Origin: JAWPMV01 sp038527215
GTDB taxonomy: Bacteria; Bacteroidota; Bacteroidia; J057
DNA: 47,279 nt
Direction: 5' to 3'
Assembly: GCA_038527215.1 (NCBI GenBank)
Contig: JBCBGC010000055.1
Coordinates: 1 to 47,279, forward strand
Under the pieces are notes generated by a model. The model ran no database searches, was not told where the DNA came from, and saw only the letters and a program-made list of their open reading frames with translations. The position numbers were made by a program, and so were the translations under genes. Below are positions 16,796 through 25,120 of the stretch, piece by piece; positions within the stretch are counted from its first letter, which is position 1, and each line of letters starts with the position of its first letter.

Positions 16796-18844
16796 TTATT
16801 GGAAATCCAGCCAGAGGAGAATTTCTTCTTTGGCTGGATTTTCTGGTTCCAGATCCAAGCATTGCTGCCCGTCGGACCGGGCCCGGTCCCACTCCCCCAG
16901 CGCCCAAAAGGCTTTTCCTCTCAGGAAATAAAGATGTGCCTGTTGGGGATCTCTCACTAGGGCTCTGGAGGCCTGCGTAAGCAGTTCTTCCCAATCTTCC
17001 AGTTTTAGCAGGGCTTCACAAAGGATCGCCCAGGCCTCCGTTTCAAAAGGGGCCTGTTCCAGTACCCATTCCATTGCCTGGCGTGCTCGCTCAGCATCCC
17101 CGGCTTTTAAGCAGAGGTGTCCCCACTCCAGGCGGTATGCCCGTTGCCAGGGAATTTCGTGCTCCCGCTCTGTCAGAAAAGCCCGGGCCTTCTCCTTTTC
17201 TCCATGCTGAATTAAAATCCAGACATAGTCAAACATCACCTCCAACTCTACCTCATAGGCCATCAACTTCTCAAAGGCTCCTTCAGCCAGGAGGGTATTC
17301 CCCAATCCCAGATAGACCAGGCCGAGTTCGTGAAAGAGAACCGGATCCTCATGCCCTTTTTCCATCAGTTCTTCCAGGATCATCAGCGCGTCCTCGTACC
17401 CCTCATACATGCGCAGCATCTGTCCCAGGCCGATGGCATAGGCTGGTTTTTCCATATCCAGCGAATAGGCCTTTCGCATATCTTCCAGGGCCCGCTGCTG
17501 GTCCATGAGGGTGAGGTGGACGTAGGCTCGGTCGTAGTAAAAGTCTGGGCGGGTTTCATCCAGAAAAATGGCCTTGTCATAATCAAGCAAGGCGTAGGAG
17601 AATTCCTCCAGGGCCTCCCGGGTCTTGCCCCGACCGTGGATCAGGGTCGGATTTTTCTTATCCAGACTGACGGCTTTATCCCAATCGGCCAGGGCCTCTT
17701 CATGCCGATCCCACCGGGCATACCATTGCGCCCTGCGGACATAGGACATAGGGTCCTGAGGTTCACCTTTGATATGAGCTTGGTAAGATTGGGCTATTTT
17801 TTCCAGTAACACATATAATTCTTCACTTTCCGGTACCCATTCCTGAACGTGTAGCAGGGCTTCATTGGCCAGGGAAATCTCTCCCGCCTGTAGGTGCAGC
17901 TTCGCCAAGGCCAATTGCGCTTCCCAAAAATCCGGCAGGTGCTGCACCGCCTGGCTTAATGCTTTCATGGCTTCGGGATTGCCTTGCTCAAAATCCAGGA
18001 TCCCCAAATACCCATGAGCCTCCCACAGTTCCGGATTGAGGCTCAGGGCCTGTTGGTAATCCTCCCGGGCCAGCGCCGCCTGACCAACCTGAGCATGGGT
18101 AAGCCCGCGATTCAGATATAGAACCGCTGCCTCAGGGTCCAGTTTGATAGCCTGATGGAAGTCCATGAGGGCAGCATTCAAGTCGCCCTGCCGGCGGCGC
18201 AATTCTCCCCGGTTGGCATAGGCCAAGGGATTTTCGGGATAATGGTTCAACACTTCTGAATAGGCCCAAATGGCCCCTTCCAAATCATCCTGTTGCCAGC
18301 GACTGAAGGCCTGATCCAGCAGGGTCCCCAAAGGAGGAACCGCTCCAGGCCGGGGAAGCCCCGCCTGCTGTAATAAGTTTTCTACCGCCTCCACGCCTTC
18401 CGCTTCCTGGGGACCCGCCAACTCCAGGAAGCGATGAAAATAAGGCGCAGCTTCAGCGACGCTTTCCTTGATGGCCATCATCATGCCCAGGCCCCACCAG
18501 GCACGGGCAAAAGAAGGCTCCAGCTCCAGGACATCCTCGTAGGCTTGCTGGGCCACGGCCCATTGCTGAAGAGCGGCAAAGGAAATCCCTCTCCCGTAAA
18601 GGGAAAGGACATGGGTAGGCGCCCGCCTCAATCCATCGGTATAAAAGCCGATGGCCTGGGGATGGTCTCCCTGAAATTGGTACCAGCTGCCAAGGTTGGT
18701 GTAGGCTTCTACTCGTTCCGGGTCTAGGGCCAGGGCCTCCTCAAAGGCTGTTTTTGCGGATGGCAGATCACCCGCGCTAAGCTGGGCCAGCCCCCGGTCA
18801 ATTAGTTGGTCGTATGCATTGGAAGAAAAAGCCTGGTCGGACAT
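16796..18844 (-). CDS. Large tetratricopeptide-repeat (TPR) protein
   Basis: 682 aa, built almost entirely of TPR units of ~34 residues. Examples are the segments around AYTNLGSWYQFQGDHPQAI, LAYANRGELRRRQGDLNAAL, AVLYLNRGLTHAQVGQAAL, PDFYYDRAYVHLTLMDQQRAL and AHLYFLRGKAFWALGEWDRAR. There is no signal peptide or transmembrane helix, so it should be a cytosolic scaffold for protein-protein contacts. No enzymatic domain is fused. The 3' end converges on the GH114 gene with a 25-bp gap; an 11-bp inverted repeat (16803-16813 with 16831-16841) overlaps the last codons and may help end transcription. The partner is unknown. Confidence 0.85.
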   Translation of the reverse strand: MSDQAFSSNAYDQLIDRGLAQLSAGDLPSAKTAFEEALALDPERVEAYTNLGSWYQFQGDHPQAIGFYTDGLRRAPTHVLSLYGRGISFAALQQWAVAQQAYEDVLELEPSFARAWWGLGMMMAIKESVAEAAPYFHRFLELAGPQEAEGVEAVENLLQQAGLPRPGAVPPLGTLLDQAFSRWQQDDLEGAIWAYSEVLNHYPENPLAYANRGELRRRQGDLNAALMDFHQAIKLDPEAAVLYLNRGLTHAQVGQAALAREDYQQALSLNPELWEAHGYLGILDFEQGNPEAMKALSQAVQHLPDFWEAQLALAKLHLQAGEISLANEALLHVQEWVPESEELYVLLEKIAQSYQAHIKGEPQDPMSYVRRAQWYARWDRHEEALADWDKAVSLDKKNPTLIHGRGKTREALEEFSYALLDYDKAIFLDETRPDFYYDRAYVHLTLMDQQRALEDMRKAYSLDMEKPAYAIGLGQMLRMYEGYEDALMILEELMEKGHEDPVLFHELGLVYLGLGNTLLAEGAFEKLMAYEVELEVMFDYVWILIQHGEKEKARAFLTEREHEIPWQRAYRLEWGHLCLKAGDAERARQAMEWVLEQAPFETEAWAILCEALLKLEDWEELLTQASRALVRDPQQAHLYFLRGKAFWALGEWDRARSDGQQCLDLEPENPAKEEILLWLDFQ

Positions 18845-18998
18845 GGCCTACATTTTCTTAAAGGTAAGCAGCTTTTATGGATAGAAGGTGCAAATTTCAT
18901 TCCTGGCCCATTGGGCTACAGGATTCCATTGTCAAAAGCTGAATTTATCCTTAGTTTCAGGGCCAGCAAAATGCACTACTGCTTCAACTACTACTATT

Positions 18999-19760
18999 AT
19001 GACGCCATTCATTGCGGAATTTCTCGGAACCATGATGCTGCTCCTACTCGGAAACGGGGTAGTGGCGAATGTCCTGCTCAAAGATACCAAAGGCCACGAC
19101 AGCGGCTGGATCGTGATCACCATGGGCTGGGGCATTGCTGTATTCGTGGGGGTATTTATTTCGGCCGACTATTCGGGTGCCCACCTGAATCCAGCGGTTA
19201 CGCTGGGCTTATTCGCCGCGGGAAAATTTGGGATTGGCCCGGAAGGTCAACTGATGTTGGCGGAAGTAGGAAGCTATATCCTGGCCCAGTTTTTAGGTGC
19301 TGCAGTAGGCATGACGCTGGTTTGGCTGGCCTATCGCGACCACTATGATACGACAGAAGACCAGGATGCCAAGCTGGCTACCTTTAGTACCGCCCCAGCC
19401 TATCGCAACCCGATTAGCAATTTAGTAACCGAGGCCATTGGCACGTTTGCCCTGGTCTTTGCGGTCTTATTCATGGTCGCACCCGAACTAGGGGGCGAAG
19501 GCATGGAAGGGGCCAAAATCGGCCTGGGGGCCATTGGGGCACTACCTGTCGCCTTATTAGTACTAGGTATCGGTCTTTCTTTGGGAGGTCCTACGGGCTA
19601 TGCGATCAATCCTGCCCGTGATCTTGGCCCACGGATTATGCATAGCCTCTTGCCGATTCCCAGAAAGCGGGACGGAGATTGGGGATACGCCTGGATTCCG
19701 GTAGTGGGCCCGATTCTCGGGGGCGTGATCGCTGGTGTGTTGAGTATTGCCCTTACTTAG
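18999..19760 (+). CDS. MIP-family aquaglyceroporin (GlpF-like)
   Basis: 253 aa from ATG 18999, where the first transmembrane helix starts (MTPFIAEFLGTMMLLLLG); the open frame upstream has no membrane features. Six hydrophobic helices and the two half-helix motifs are present: HLNPAVTLG (NPA at 64-66) and INPARDLGPR (NPARD at 204-208). Asp after the second NPAR is the signature of glycerol-conducting members, so glycerol facilitation is more likely than pure water transport. No glycerol kinase gene is nearby. It is divergent from the TPR gene. Confidence 0.9.
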   Translation: MTPFIAEFLGTMMLLLLGNGVVANVLLKDTKGHDSGWIVITMGWGIAVFVGVFISADYSGAHLNPAVTLGLFAAGKFGIGPEGQLMLAEVGSYILAQFLGAAVGMTLVWLAYRDHYDTTEDQDAKLATFSTAPAYRNPISNLVTEAIGTFALVFAVLFMVAPELGGEGMEGAKIGLGAIGALPVALLVLGIGLSLGGPTGYAINPARDLGPRIMHSLLPIPRKRDGDWGYAWIPVVGPILGGVIAGVLSIALT

Positions 19761-19779
19761 TGAGACGCTTGTGTAGGGT

Positions 19780-19811
19780 AAAAAAAAGACCGTGCCTCTA
19801 AGGCACGGCCC
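19780..19811 (-). terminator. Rho-independent terminator of the minus-strand T9SS cargo gene
   Basis: CCGTGCCT and AGGCACGG pair around a 3-base loop. Read on the minus strand the stem is followed by a run of eight T (A-run 19780-19787 on the plus strand). It lies ~70 bp past the stop at 19880. Confidence 0.85.
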
Positions 19812-19879
19812 AACACCCAATTTGGTAACAGGAAAACGAGGGAATCACGAACAATCGAACGGGTCTCCCGGGAACCTGT

Positions 19880-21415
19880 TTACCGCATTAACACCAAACG
19901 ATCTTTTTCCCATTTCTTGCCGTCAAACCAGCGGATGAAGTACGTACCGTTGGCGAGATCGCCTACGTACACTTCTTTCAGTCGAAGACCTGCTGGTACG
20001 ACCTGAACGGATAATTTCTTTCCCTGGGTATTTAATATTTCTACTCGGGCATCCCGCGTGAGTTCCTCTGCCCATTCGAGCTTGACGAAATCCTGCGGGC
20101 TAGGATTGGGATAAACCCGCATTACTTGCTGGGAAGGCCAGGCGCCCGTGAGTTCTATTACGTCTGTCTGATAAAAAGCGCCGCTGACATCTTTGAGACT
20201 GAGCTGATACCAAACGGATTCGCCACGCGGAGCCTGCCGATCCAGGAACTGATAGGTGGTCTGAGGGCCCGCCGCTACCTGGCCGACTTTGGTCCGGGCT
20301 TCGGTCGCGGTAGATCGCCAAACCTCATAGCTTCCACCTGGAGTGGCCTGGTTCATCTTCCAGCTTAGCCAGGCGCCTTCTGCAGATCTTTCTGCCTTCA
20401 CCCCTTCAAACTGCACCGGCAAAATCTGGGCTACGTCTACCTGAACATAGGTTTCATCACAGCAGCCCCCATTATCGCATACTTCGTACATTAAGTAGGT
20501 CGTACCGAAGAAGCCATTTTGTGGGGTGAACAGAATCTCTCCTACATTGTTGATGGACAACTTGGCTACCAGGGTATCAGGGGCCATGGTAATGTTGAGG
20601 CTATTGGCTGCGGCGCCGGACAGGGTCCCAATTCCAGTGTCGTTTCCGAGAATATTGATGGGGTAATCCACATCCGTACTCACACAAAGCGCTGCGTCAG
20701 GAGTCAGGTCCAGGCCCGTAACATTGCTGTTCACACTTTCACGAAATTCGACATCATCAATGGCGAGATCATTGCCATCTCCCCCAAACTTCCCATTCTG
20801 AATGGCGATATTCAGGCTGGTCTGGCCAACAGCGGTGGTATAGGTAAATCCATAAAATTCCCATTGTCCGTTTTCCGGCAAATCCGGAGAAGTACCAATC
20901 AGGCTCCCATTGACCATAAAGCGAAAGTTGGGAAGGGAATAGCCCGAATTGACAGACAGGTTCTTGAACCAGGCGCCAAAACAATAGGTCTGATTGGGCG
21001 ACACCGTGATGGTCTGCGCCCAAATATCCATAAAGTTTGAGCTTCCATTGGGATTGCTGGATGGAAAATCCGCAATTAGCATGGTTCCGGCTCCATTTTG
21101 CATGGTGTGATCCTGGCTACTCCAACCGCTATAGCAAATGCTGGGATCCGTTTGCAAACTAATGCTACCCCAGAGATCCTGGACGGTTGGCGGGGGACAC
21201 CCGATATAACCAAATTCTGTAGTAAAATCCAGGTTAGGATTTGCGGGATCGACATCACCGGCTTCGAAATGGCCATTCTGGACCAAATTAACGCCTTTAC
21301 ATCCTCCTGGTGTACAGGGGGTCTGAGCGAACGCTGTACGGGGCAACCCAAAGGCACCCCACAAGAGCATTCCACCTATGGTTAGTCTCCTAACATAGGG
21401 CAAGTTAAAAATCAT
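19880..21415 (-). CDS. Secreted T9SS cargo protein with type A C-terminal sorting domain
   Basis: 511 aa from ATG 21415; in-frame ATG 21427 and TTG 21433 are alternatives. AGGAGG lies only 3 bp before ATG 21415. The signal peptide ends near RTAFAQT. Residues ~45-225 form a carbohydrate-binding-like beta-sandwich (LVQNGHFEAGD, SLNIAIQNG, LAIDDVEFRE). A Cys-containing region follows, with a GYxxYEVCDNGGCCDE-like segment of the Ig-like 'gap' domains. Then comes a fibronectin-III-like segment (LPVQFEGVKAE, SYEVWRS). The end is a T9SS type A signal: RVYPNPSPQDFVKLEW to NGTYFIRWFDG and a terminal LVLMR. It should cross the outer membrane by type IX secretion. Function unknown; adhesion or glycan binding is likely. 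Confidence 0.85.
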   Translation of the reverse strand: MIFNLPYVRRLTIGGMLLWGAFGLPRTAFAQTPCTPGGCKGVNLVQNGHFEAGDVDPANPNLDFTTEFGYIGCPPPTVQDLWGSISLQTDPSICYSGWSSQDHTMQNGAGTMLIADFPSSNPNGSSNFMDIWAQTITVSPNQTYCFGAWFKNLSVNSGYSLPNFRFMVNGSLIGTSPDLPENGQWEFYGFTYTTAVGQTSLNIAIQNGKFGGDGNDLAIDDVEFRESVNSNVTGLDLTPDAALCVSTDVDYPINILGNDTGIGTLSGAAANSLNITMAPDTLVAKLSINNVGEILFTPQNGFFGTTYLMYEVCDNGGCCDETYVQVDVAQILPVQFEGVKAERSAEGAWLSWKMNQATPGGSYEVWRSTATEARTKVGQVAAGPQTTYQFLDRQAPRGESVWYQLSLKDVSGAFYQTDVIELTGAWPSQQVMRVYPNPSPQDFVKLEWAEELTRDARVEILNTQGKKLSVQVVPAGLRLKEVYVGDLANGTYFIRWFDGKKWEKDRLVLMR

Positions 21416-22079
21416 AATCCTCCTCATACGCAAACGTCACTTTTTGCGATCAATTTCTAGTTTTTGCTCTTATATGTTTGGTGAAAATGCCTTGAGAGTA
21501 GGCTGAGAGTAATTCAAAAGCTGTACCAGTTTTCCAGTCACCTATTCTTTTTTCCGGCTTGACTATTCAAATAAATGAACCAAGTTTCGGATATCTCTAA
21601 TCCTCCGATTTCCCTTAAAGCAGGACTTTGCGACTCCCCATCGCATGAATGCCTATTATTCTCAATTGGCGATTGATCCCTGTTTCCAAAGCAGAAGAAT
21701 ATTGAAAAAAATTTGAGAAGCGTGAATTCGCATCTTGGTTGAATCCAGGGAGCAGCATCTACGCGGGTTAGATTTGCTTGATACATGCAGAGATATTTAT
21801 GAGAGGGGCTGGATTGCCGTGTAATCCTTTGCCTCGTGCTGGCCTTTTTTTCTATCTCCTTTATGGGAAAACCTAATTTCCCGACTCGAAAGTCATGTTT
21901 TCTTACTTTTTGATCTATCCCTCTTCACAGGAAAGCAGCAGAGAAAAAACCATTTAAACAGCCTATCTGGCGTTTTGGCACCCACTTAATACGTATTAAT
22001 GTATTTTTTATTTTTTGTTTATTCCAATTTTATAACTTGCTGATGTTTCAACAAATTACTTGTTACAAAAAGAATAAAA
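21416..22079. other. Long AT-rich intergenic region with a 14-bp palindrome
   Basis: 664 bp between two divergently transcribed secreted-protein genes. I see no convincing gene; an 82-codon frame on the minus strand (21538-21786) has no family features. A perfect palindrome TTAATACGTATTAA lies at 21986-21999, 80 bp before the ATG at 22080, followed by a very T-rich stretch. The leader directly before ATG 22080 is A-rich, as is usual for Bacteroidota translation starts. Confidence 0.5.
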
Positions 22080-23357
22080 ATGAAAAAATCCCTTTTCCTT
22101 ATCCTAGCGTTCTGTGTAAGTAATTTGGCGTGGGCTCAGCCCAGTATTTCTTCTGTTGCTGTCTCCCCTTCAGCAAACAACTTTTCTGATCCTTACAAAA
22201 ACTGGGGCTTTTACAACACCGGTGATATCGGAACAGAGGGTCCTTCTCTCTTCGACACCAGCCTGGGAGAAACAGATGATTTCGGGATTATTCCTTCAGG
22301 TTACGGCCAGGGCTATTTTTACGGAATCTCTGAATTGGCCAATGCGGAAAACCCAAGCGGAACGGGTTCCATCACCCTTGATCTGGACATCGCCGGCGCG
22401 GGCAACCTGGAATCTATCTCTATTGATATGGGCGCCATGGGTCAGTTTGAACTGGGCGAAGATGAATTTGACTGGCGTTTTTCTATCGATGGATTCGGTC
22501 CGATTATCGCCTTTGACATCGATGCCAATACTTCTGCCACCCAATACTATAAGCTAGCAGACGGTACTATCCATGCTTATAACTCTCCTTTGGATGCTGT
22601 CATCGGTAACGGCGGGGGTACGGTAAGATTGGATAACAATCTGAAAACGCTGACCTACAACTTCCCTTCCGGATGGTCTGGAAATACCCTCACCCTGGAA
22701 TTCACCGCTCGTCAGACTGGTGGTGCAGAAGCCTATGCTTTCGACAACATCAATATCACCACCTCTACGGGTACCCTGAACCTCGGCATGAGCGATAACA
22801 GCTTCATAGGGGTTACGCTTCCGGTTGAATTTGGAAACCTGGCCGCTCAGCAAGTAGGAAGTGATATTCTGATCAAGTGGGAAACCCTAAGAGAATTGAA
22901 CAGCGACTATATGGCGGTAGAGCGTAGCCATGATGGACTGAGCTTTGAAGAAATCGGACGCACCCCAGGGGCAGATATCTCTGAGCAAGCGATCACCTAT
23001 CAGTTCAACGATCAGACTCCCGCCCTGGGTAACAACATCTACCGTATCCGTCAGGTAGACTTCGACGGCTCCTTCTCATACAGCGCCAGTGTAGAGGTCA
23101 GCATCAAACCTGAGGAATGGCTCCAGATTCTTCCGAACAGAGTGAGCGATGTCCTGCAGCTTCATGCTCAGGAAGCCGTAGAAGCGGACTGGACCCTGCA
23201 GATCTTCAATGTGGAAAATAAACTCATGACGCAGAACACCATGGAGAAAGGCTCCATCGTGAAAAACATAGAAACTACTAACTATCCAGCCGGGATCTAC
23301 TTCCTGAAAGCTGAAGCTGGAAATTCCCTCCGCGTCCTCAAATTCGTGAAGGAATAA
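22080..23357 (+). CDS. T9SS-secreted protein, paralogue 1 of 3
   Basis: 425 aa with a signal peptide (MKKSLFLILAFCV...AWAQ). Residues ~25-235 form a beta-rich domain shared with the next two genes: NWGFYNTGDIG, TDDFGIIPSGY, GTGSITLDLDIAGAGNL, SIDMGAMGQFE, DAVIGNGGGTVRLDN, GGAEAYAFDNI. It is followed by the LPVEFGNLAAQ-type linker and a fibronectin-III-like repeat (IKWETLRELNSDYMAVERS, IYRIRQVDFDG). The last ~75 residues are a type A T9SS sorting domain in a degenerate form: the usual YPNP is ILPN, ending YPAGIYFLKA and VLKFVKE. Likely displayed on or released from the cell surface. The N-terminal domain is not one I can name. Confidence 0.82.
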   Translation: MKKSLFLILAFCVSNLAWAQPSISSVAVSPSANNFSDPYKNWGFYNTGDIGTEGPSLFDTSLGETDDFGIIPSGYGQGYFYGISELANAENPSGTGSITLDLDIAGAGNLESISIDMGAMGQFELGEDEFDWRFSIDGFGPIIAFDIDANTSATQYYKLADGTIHAYNSPLDAVIGNGGGTVRLDNNLKTLTYNFPSGWSGNTLTLEFTARQTGGAEAYAFDNINITTSTGTLNLGMSDNSFIGVTLPVEFGNLAAQQVGSDILIKWETLRELNSDYMAVERSHDGLSFEEIGRTPGADISEQAITYQFNDQTPALGNNIYRIRQVDFDGSFSYSASVEVSIKPEEWLQILPNRVSDVLQLHAQEAVEADWTLQIFNVENKLMTQNTMEKGSIVKNIETTNYPAGIYFLKAEAGNSLRVLKFVKE

Positions 23358-23377
23358 TTACCCTAATCTCTAACTGC

Positions 23378-23412
23378 ATCCCGGTCCTGAAAAGGACCGG
23401 GATTGTTTTTTT
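23378..23412 (+). terminator. Rho-independent terminator of T9SS paralogue 1
   Basis: An 11-bp stem (ATCCCGGTCCT with AGGACCGGGAT) around a GAAA loop is followed by TGTTTTTTT, 20 bp after the stop codon. Confidence 0.92.
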
Positions 23413-23518
23413 ATCTGATATTTTGAGTTAGAAAACTGCTTATTCAACAAATAATACCACTGAGGAGCGGATTTTATCCAGATTCTCCCTTACGTCTTTC
23501 ATCAAAATATCTCCTTTA

Positions 23519-23526
23519 TATCTTTG
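23519..23526 (+). promoter_or_regulatory. Candidate -7 element in the 346-bp gap before T9SS paralogue 2
   Basis: TATCTTTG is an exact TAnnTTTG match. The -33 position carries TTTC rather than TTG. If used, the transcript would have a leader of about 170 nt that contains the short frame at 23642-23692. The rest of the gap (23413-23641) shows nothing else I can support. Confidence 0.4.
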
Positions 23527-23641
23527 TATAAGTGAATAAGTCGACCGGCTATCGCTAGTTGTTAGGGGTTCCCCCAAAATTCTTTCCTATCAATTAGTCT
23601 CGTAAGCTCTATTTCTTCCCAAAAAGGAGGGTAGGATTACT

Positions 23642-23692
23642 ATGCCTGGCTTATTCCGCACAGCCAAAAAAGCCCAGTGTGCTTTATCCTAA
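23642..23692 (+). CDS. Possible 16-codon leader peptide
   Basis: ATG 23642 to TAA 23692 encodes MPGLFRTAKKAQCALS. It is preceded by AAGGAGGG 11-12 bp upstream, an unusually strong Shine-Dalgarno for this phylum, and ends 11 bp before the ATG of the next gene. It could be a leader peptide affecting translation of the downstream secreted protein, or chance. Confidence 0.2.
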   Translation: MPGLFRTAKKAQCALS

Positions 23693-23703
23693 CCGTAAGT
23701 AAA

Positions 23704-24981
23704 ATGAATAAGCAGCTACTAGCGACCTTTATTTGGGGAATCTGGTTTGTAGGTCTGCAAGCCCAGCCTACCTTAACCAGCGTCAACCTCGACCCGACCC
23801 CTAATACCTCCACTGATCCCTTTTATAGCTGGGGATTCTTTGGACCCGGTGATTTGGGGGTAGATGGTCATTCTCTTTTTGACCTAAGCGCAGGAACATC
23901 TGATGATTTTGGCATCATCCCGATTGGCTATTCAGAAGAATACTTTTTCGGGGTTTCTGAATTAGGTAACGTTCCAGGATCCAGCGGTACCGGTACCATT
24001 TCGTTCGAAATTGATCTGGCCGGAGCTGGCGACCTTACCTCGCTTTCCATTGATATGGGCGCGATGGGAGAGTTTGAAGAACTAGACGATTTTTTCCATT
24101 GGGAATACAGCATAGACGGCATCGGTCCGGTGAGGATCTTTTCTGCCGAGCCCAATGACAATGTATTTCACAACTATGTCCTGGCCGACGGGCAGACCTA
24201 CACCTACAACAATCCACTGGAAGTGGAAATCATCGGTGGAGCCACGGTCCGTCTGGACAACGAGATGCAGACGCTGACCTATAATTTCCCTCCAGGAATT
24301 TCAGGTACCACCCTGGTTCTCAACCTGAACGCCGGCCAAACCGGAGGCGCAGAAGCCTATGTCTTCGACAATATCGTGGTAACCGGCACCGTCGGTAGCC
24401 TGAGCTTACCGATCAATGCCAGTGGGTTTGATCCCATTACCTTACCAGTAGAGTTTGGAGATTTTTCGGCTCGCCAGGTAGATCAGTCCATCGTGTTGGA
24501 CTGGGAAACCCTTAAGGAAGTCAATAGTGATTATATGGCCATTGAAAGAAGTCCCAATGGGATCTTTTTTGCCGAAGTAGGCCGGGTGCAGGGAGCTGAT
24601 TTTTCCGAAGTGGCTATCTCCTACCAGTTTATCGATCAGAAACCCCTGGCTGGTCAGAATATCTATCGCATTCGCCAGGTAGATTTCGATGGGTCATTTT
24701 CATACAGTAATATCATTGAGATTCAGGTTAAAACCCCTGAGCTCTTTCAACTCCTGCCCAATCTGGTAGTAGATAAATTTACCTTACAGGCAGCGGAGGT
24801 GTTGGATCGGAATTGGGCGTTGCAGCTTTTTTCCCTGAATCAAGCCCTGATCTCAAGCCACCAGCTATTACAAGGGCAGAAAAGGGCGGAATTCGATGTA
24901 CGGGACCTGCCAGCCGGGATTTATTTTCTTCGGGCAAAAAGCGGTCCGCAACAACAAGTCATAAAGTTTGTGAAGCAATAA
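23704..24981 (+). CDS. T9SS-secreted protein, paralogue 2 of 3
   Basis: 425 aa from ATG 23704, where the signal peptide begins (MNKQLLATFIWGIWFVGLQAQ). Same order as the preceding gene: unnamed beta-rich domain (SWGFFGPGDLG, SDDFGIIPIGY, GTGTISFEIDLAGAGDL, SIDMGAMGEFE, TVRLDNEMQTLTYNFPPG), the LPVEFGDFSARQ linker, a FnIII-like segment (DWETLKEVNSDYMAIERS, IYRIRQVDFDG), and a degenerate T9SS tail (LLPNLVVDKFTLQA, DLPAGIYFLRA, VIKFVKQ). Clear tandem duplicate; the loops differ most in the middle of the N-terminal domain. Exported to the surface; ligand unknown. Confidence 0.82.
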   Translation: MNKQLLATFIWGIWFVGLQAQPTLTSVNLDPTPNTSTDPFYSWGFFGPGDLGVDGHSLFDLSAGTSDDFGIIPIGYSEEYFFGVSELGNVPGSSGTGTISFEIDLAGAGDLTSLSIDMGAMGEFEELDDFFHWEYSIDGIGPVRIFSAEPNDNVFHNYVLADGQTYTYNNPLEVEIIGGATVRLDNEMQTLTYNFPPGISGTTLVLNLNAGQTGGAEAYVFDNIVVTGTVGSLSLPINASGFDPITLPVEFGDFSARQVDQSIVLDWETLKEVNSDYMAIERSPNGIFFAEVGRVQGADFSEVAISYQFIDQKPLAGQNIYRIRQVDFDGSFSYSNIIEIQVKTPELFQLLPNLVVDKFTLQAAEVLDRNWALQLFSLNQALISSHQLLQGQKRAEFDVRDLPAGIYFLRAKSGPQQQVIKFVKQ

Positions 24982-25007
24982 CAACCATCTGGTTGATTCT
25001 CGAGTGT

Positions 25008-25034
25008 GCCCGGGCTAGCGCCCGGGCTTTTTTT
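25008..25034 (+). terminator. Rho-independent terminator of T9SS paralogue 2
   Basis: GCCCGGGC, TAGC loop, GCCCGGGC, then seven T. Located 27 bp after the stop codon. Confidence 0.92.
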
Positions 25035-25060
25035 GTTGAGGCAGGTTTTTATTCCATTTA

Positions 25061-25092
25061 TTGGATTTTATTATAATTAAATCTTACATTTG
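25061..25092 (+). promoter_or_regulatory. Bacteroidota promoter of T9SS paralogue 3
   Basis: TTG at 25061-25063, a 21-bp spacer, then TACATTTG at 25085-25092. Both elements and the spacing fit the -33/-7 consensus. The ATG at 25121 is 28 bp past the -7 element. Confidence 0.75.
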
Positions 25093-25120
25093 ATGTAATT
25101 CGCTAATAATAGTATTGTAC

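Noticed and set aside
16803..16841. 11-bp inverted repeat at the end of the TPR gene as a terminator
   Set aside because: It overlaps coding sequence and has at most four T after the stem on either strand, so I note it with the gene rather than call a terminator.
21471..21478. TATGTTTG -7-like element on the plus strand
   Set aside because: Matches TAnnTTTG but is ~600 bp from the next plus-strand gene and has no TTG at the right distance.
21538..21786. 82-codon minus-strand frame in the intergenic region
   Set aside because: No signal peptide, repeats or family-like pattern and no nearby promoter element; probably chance.
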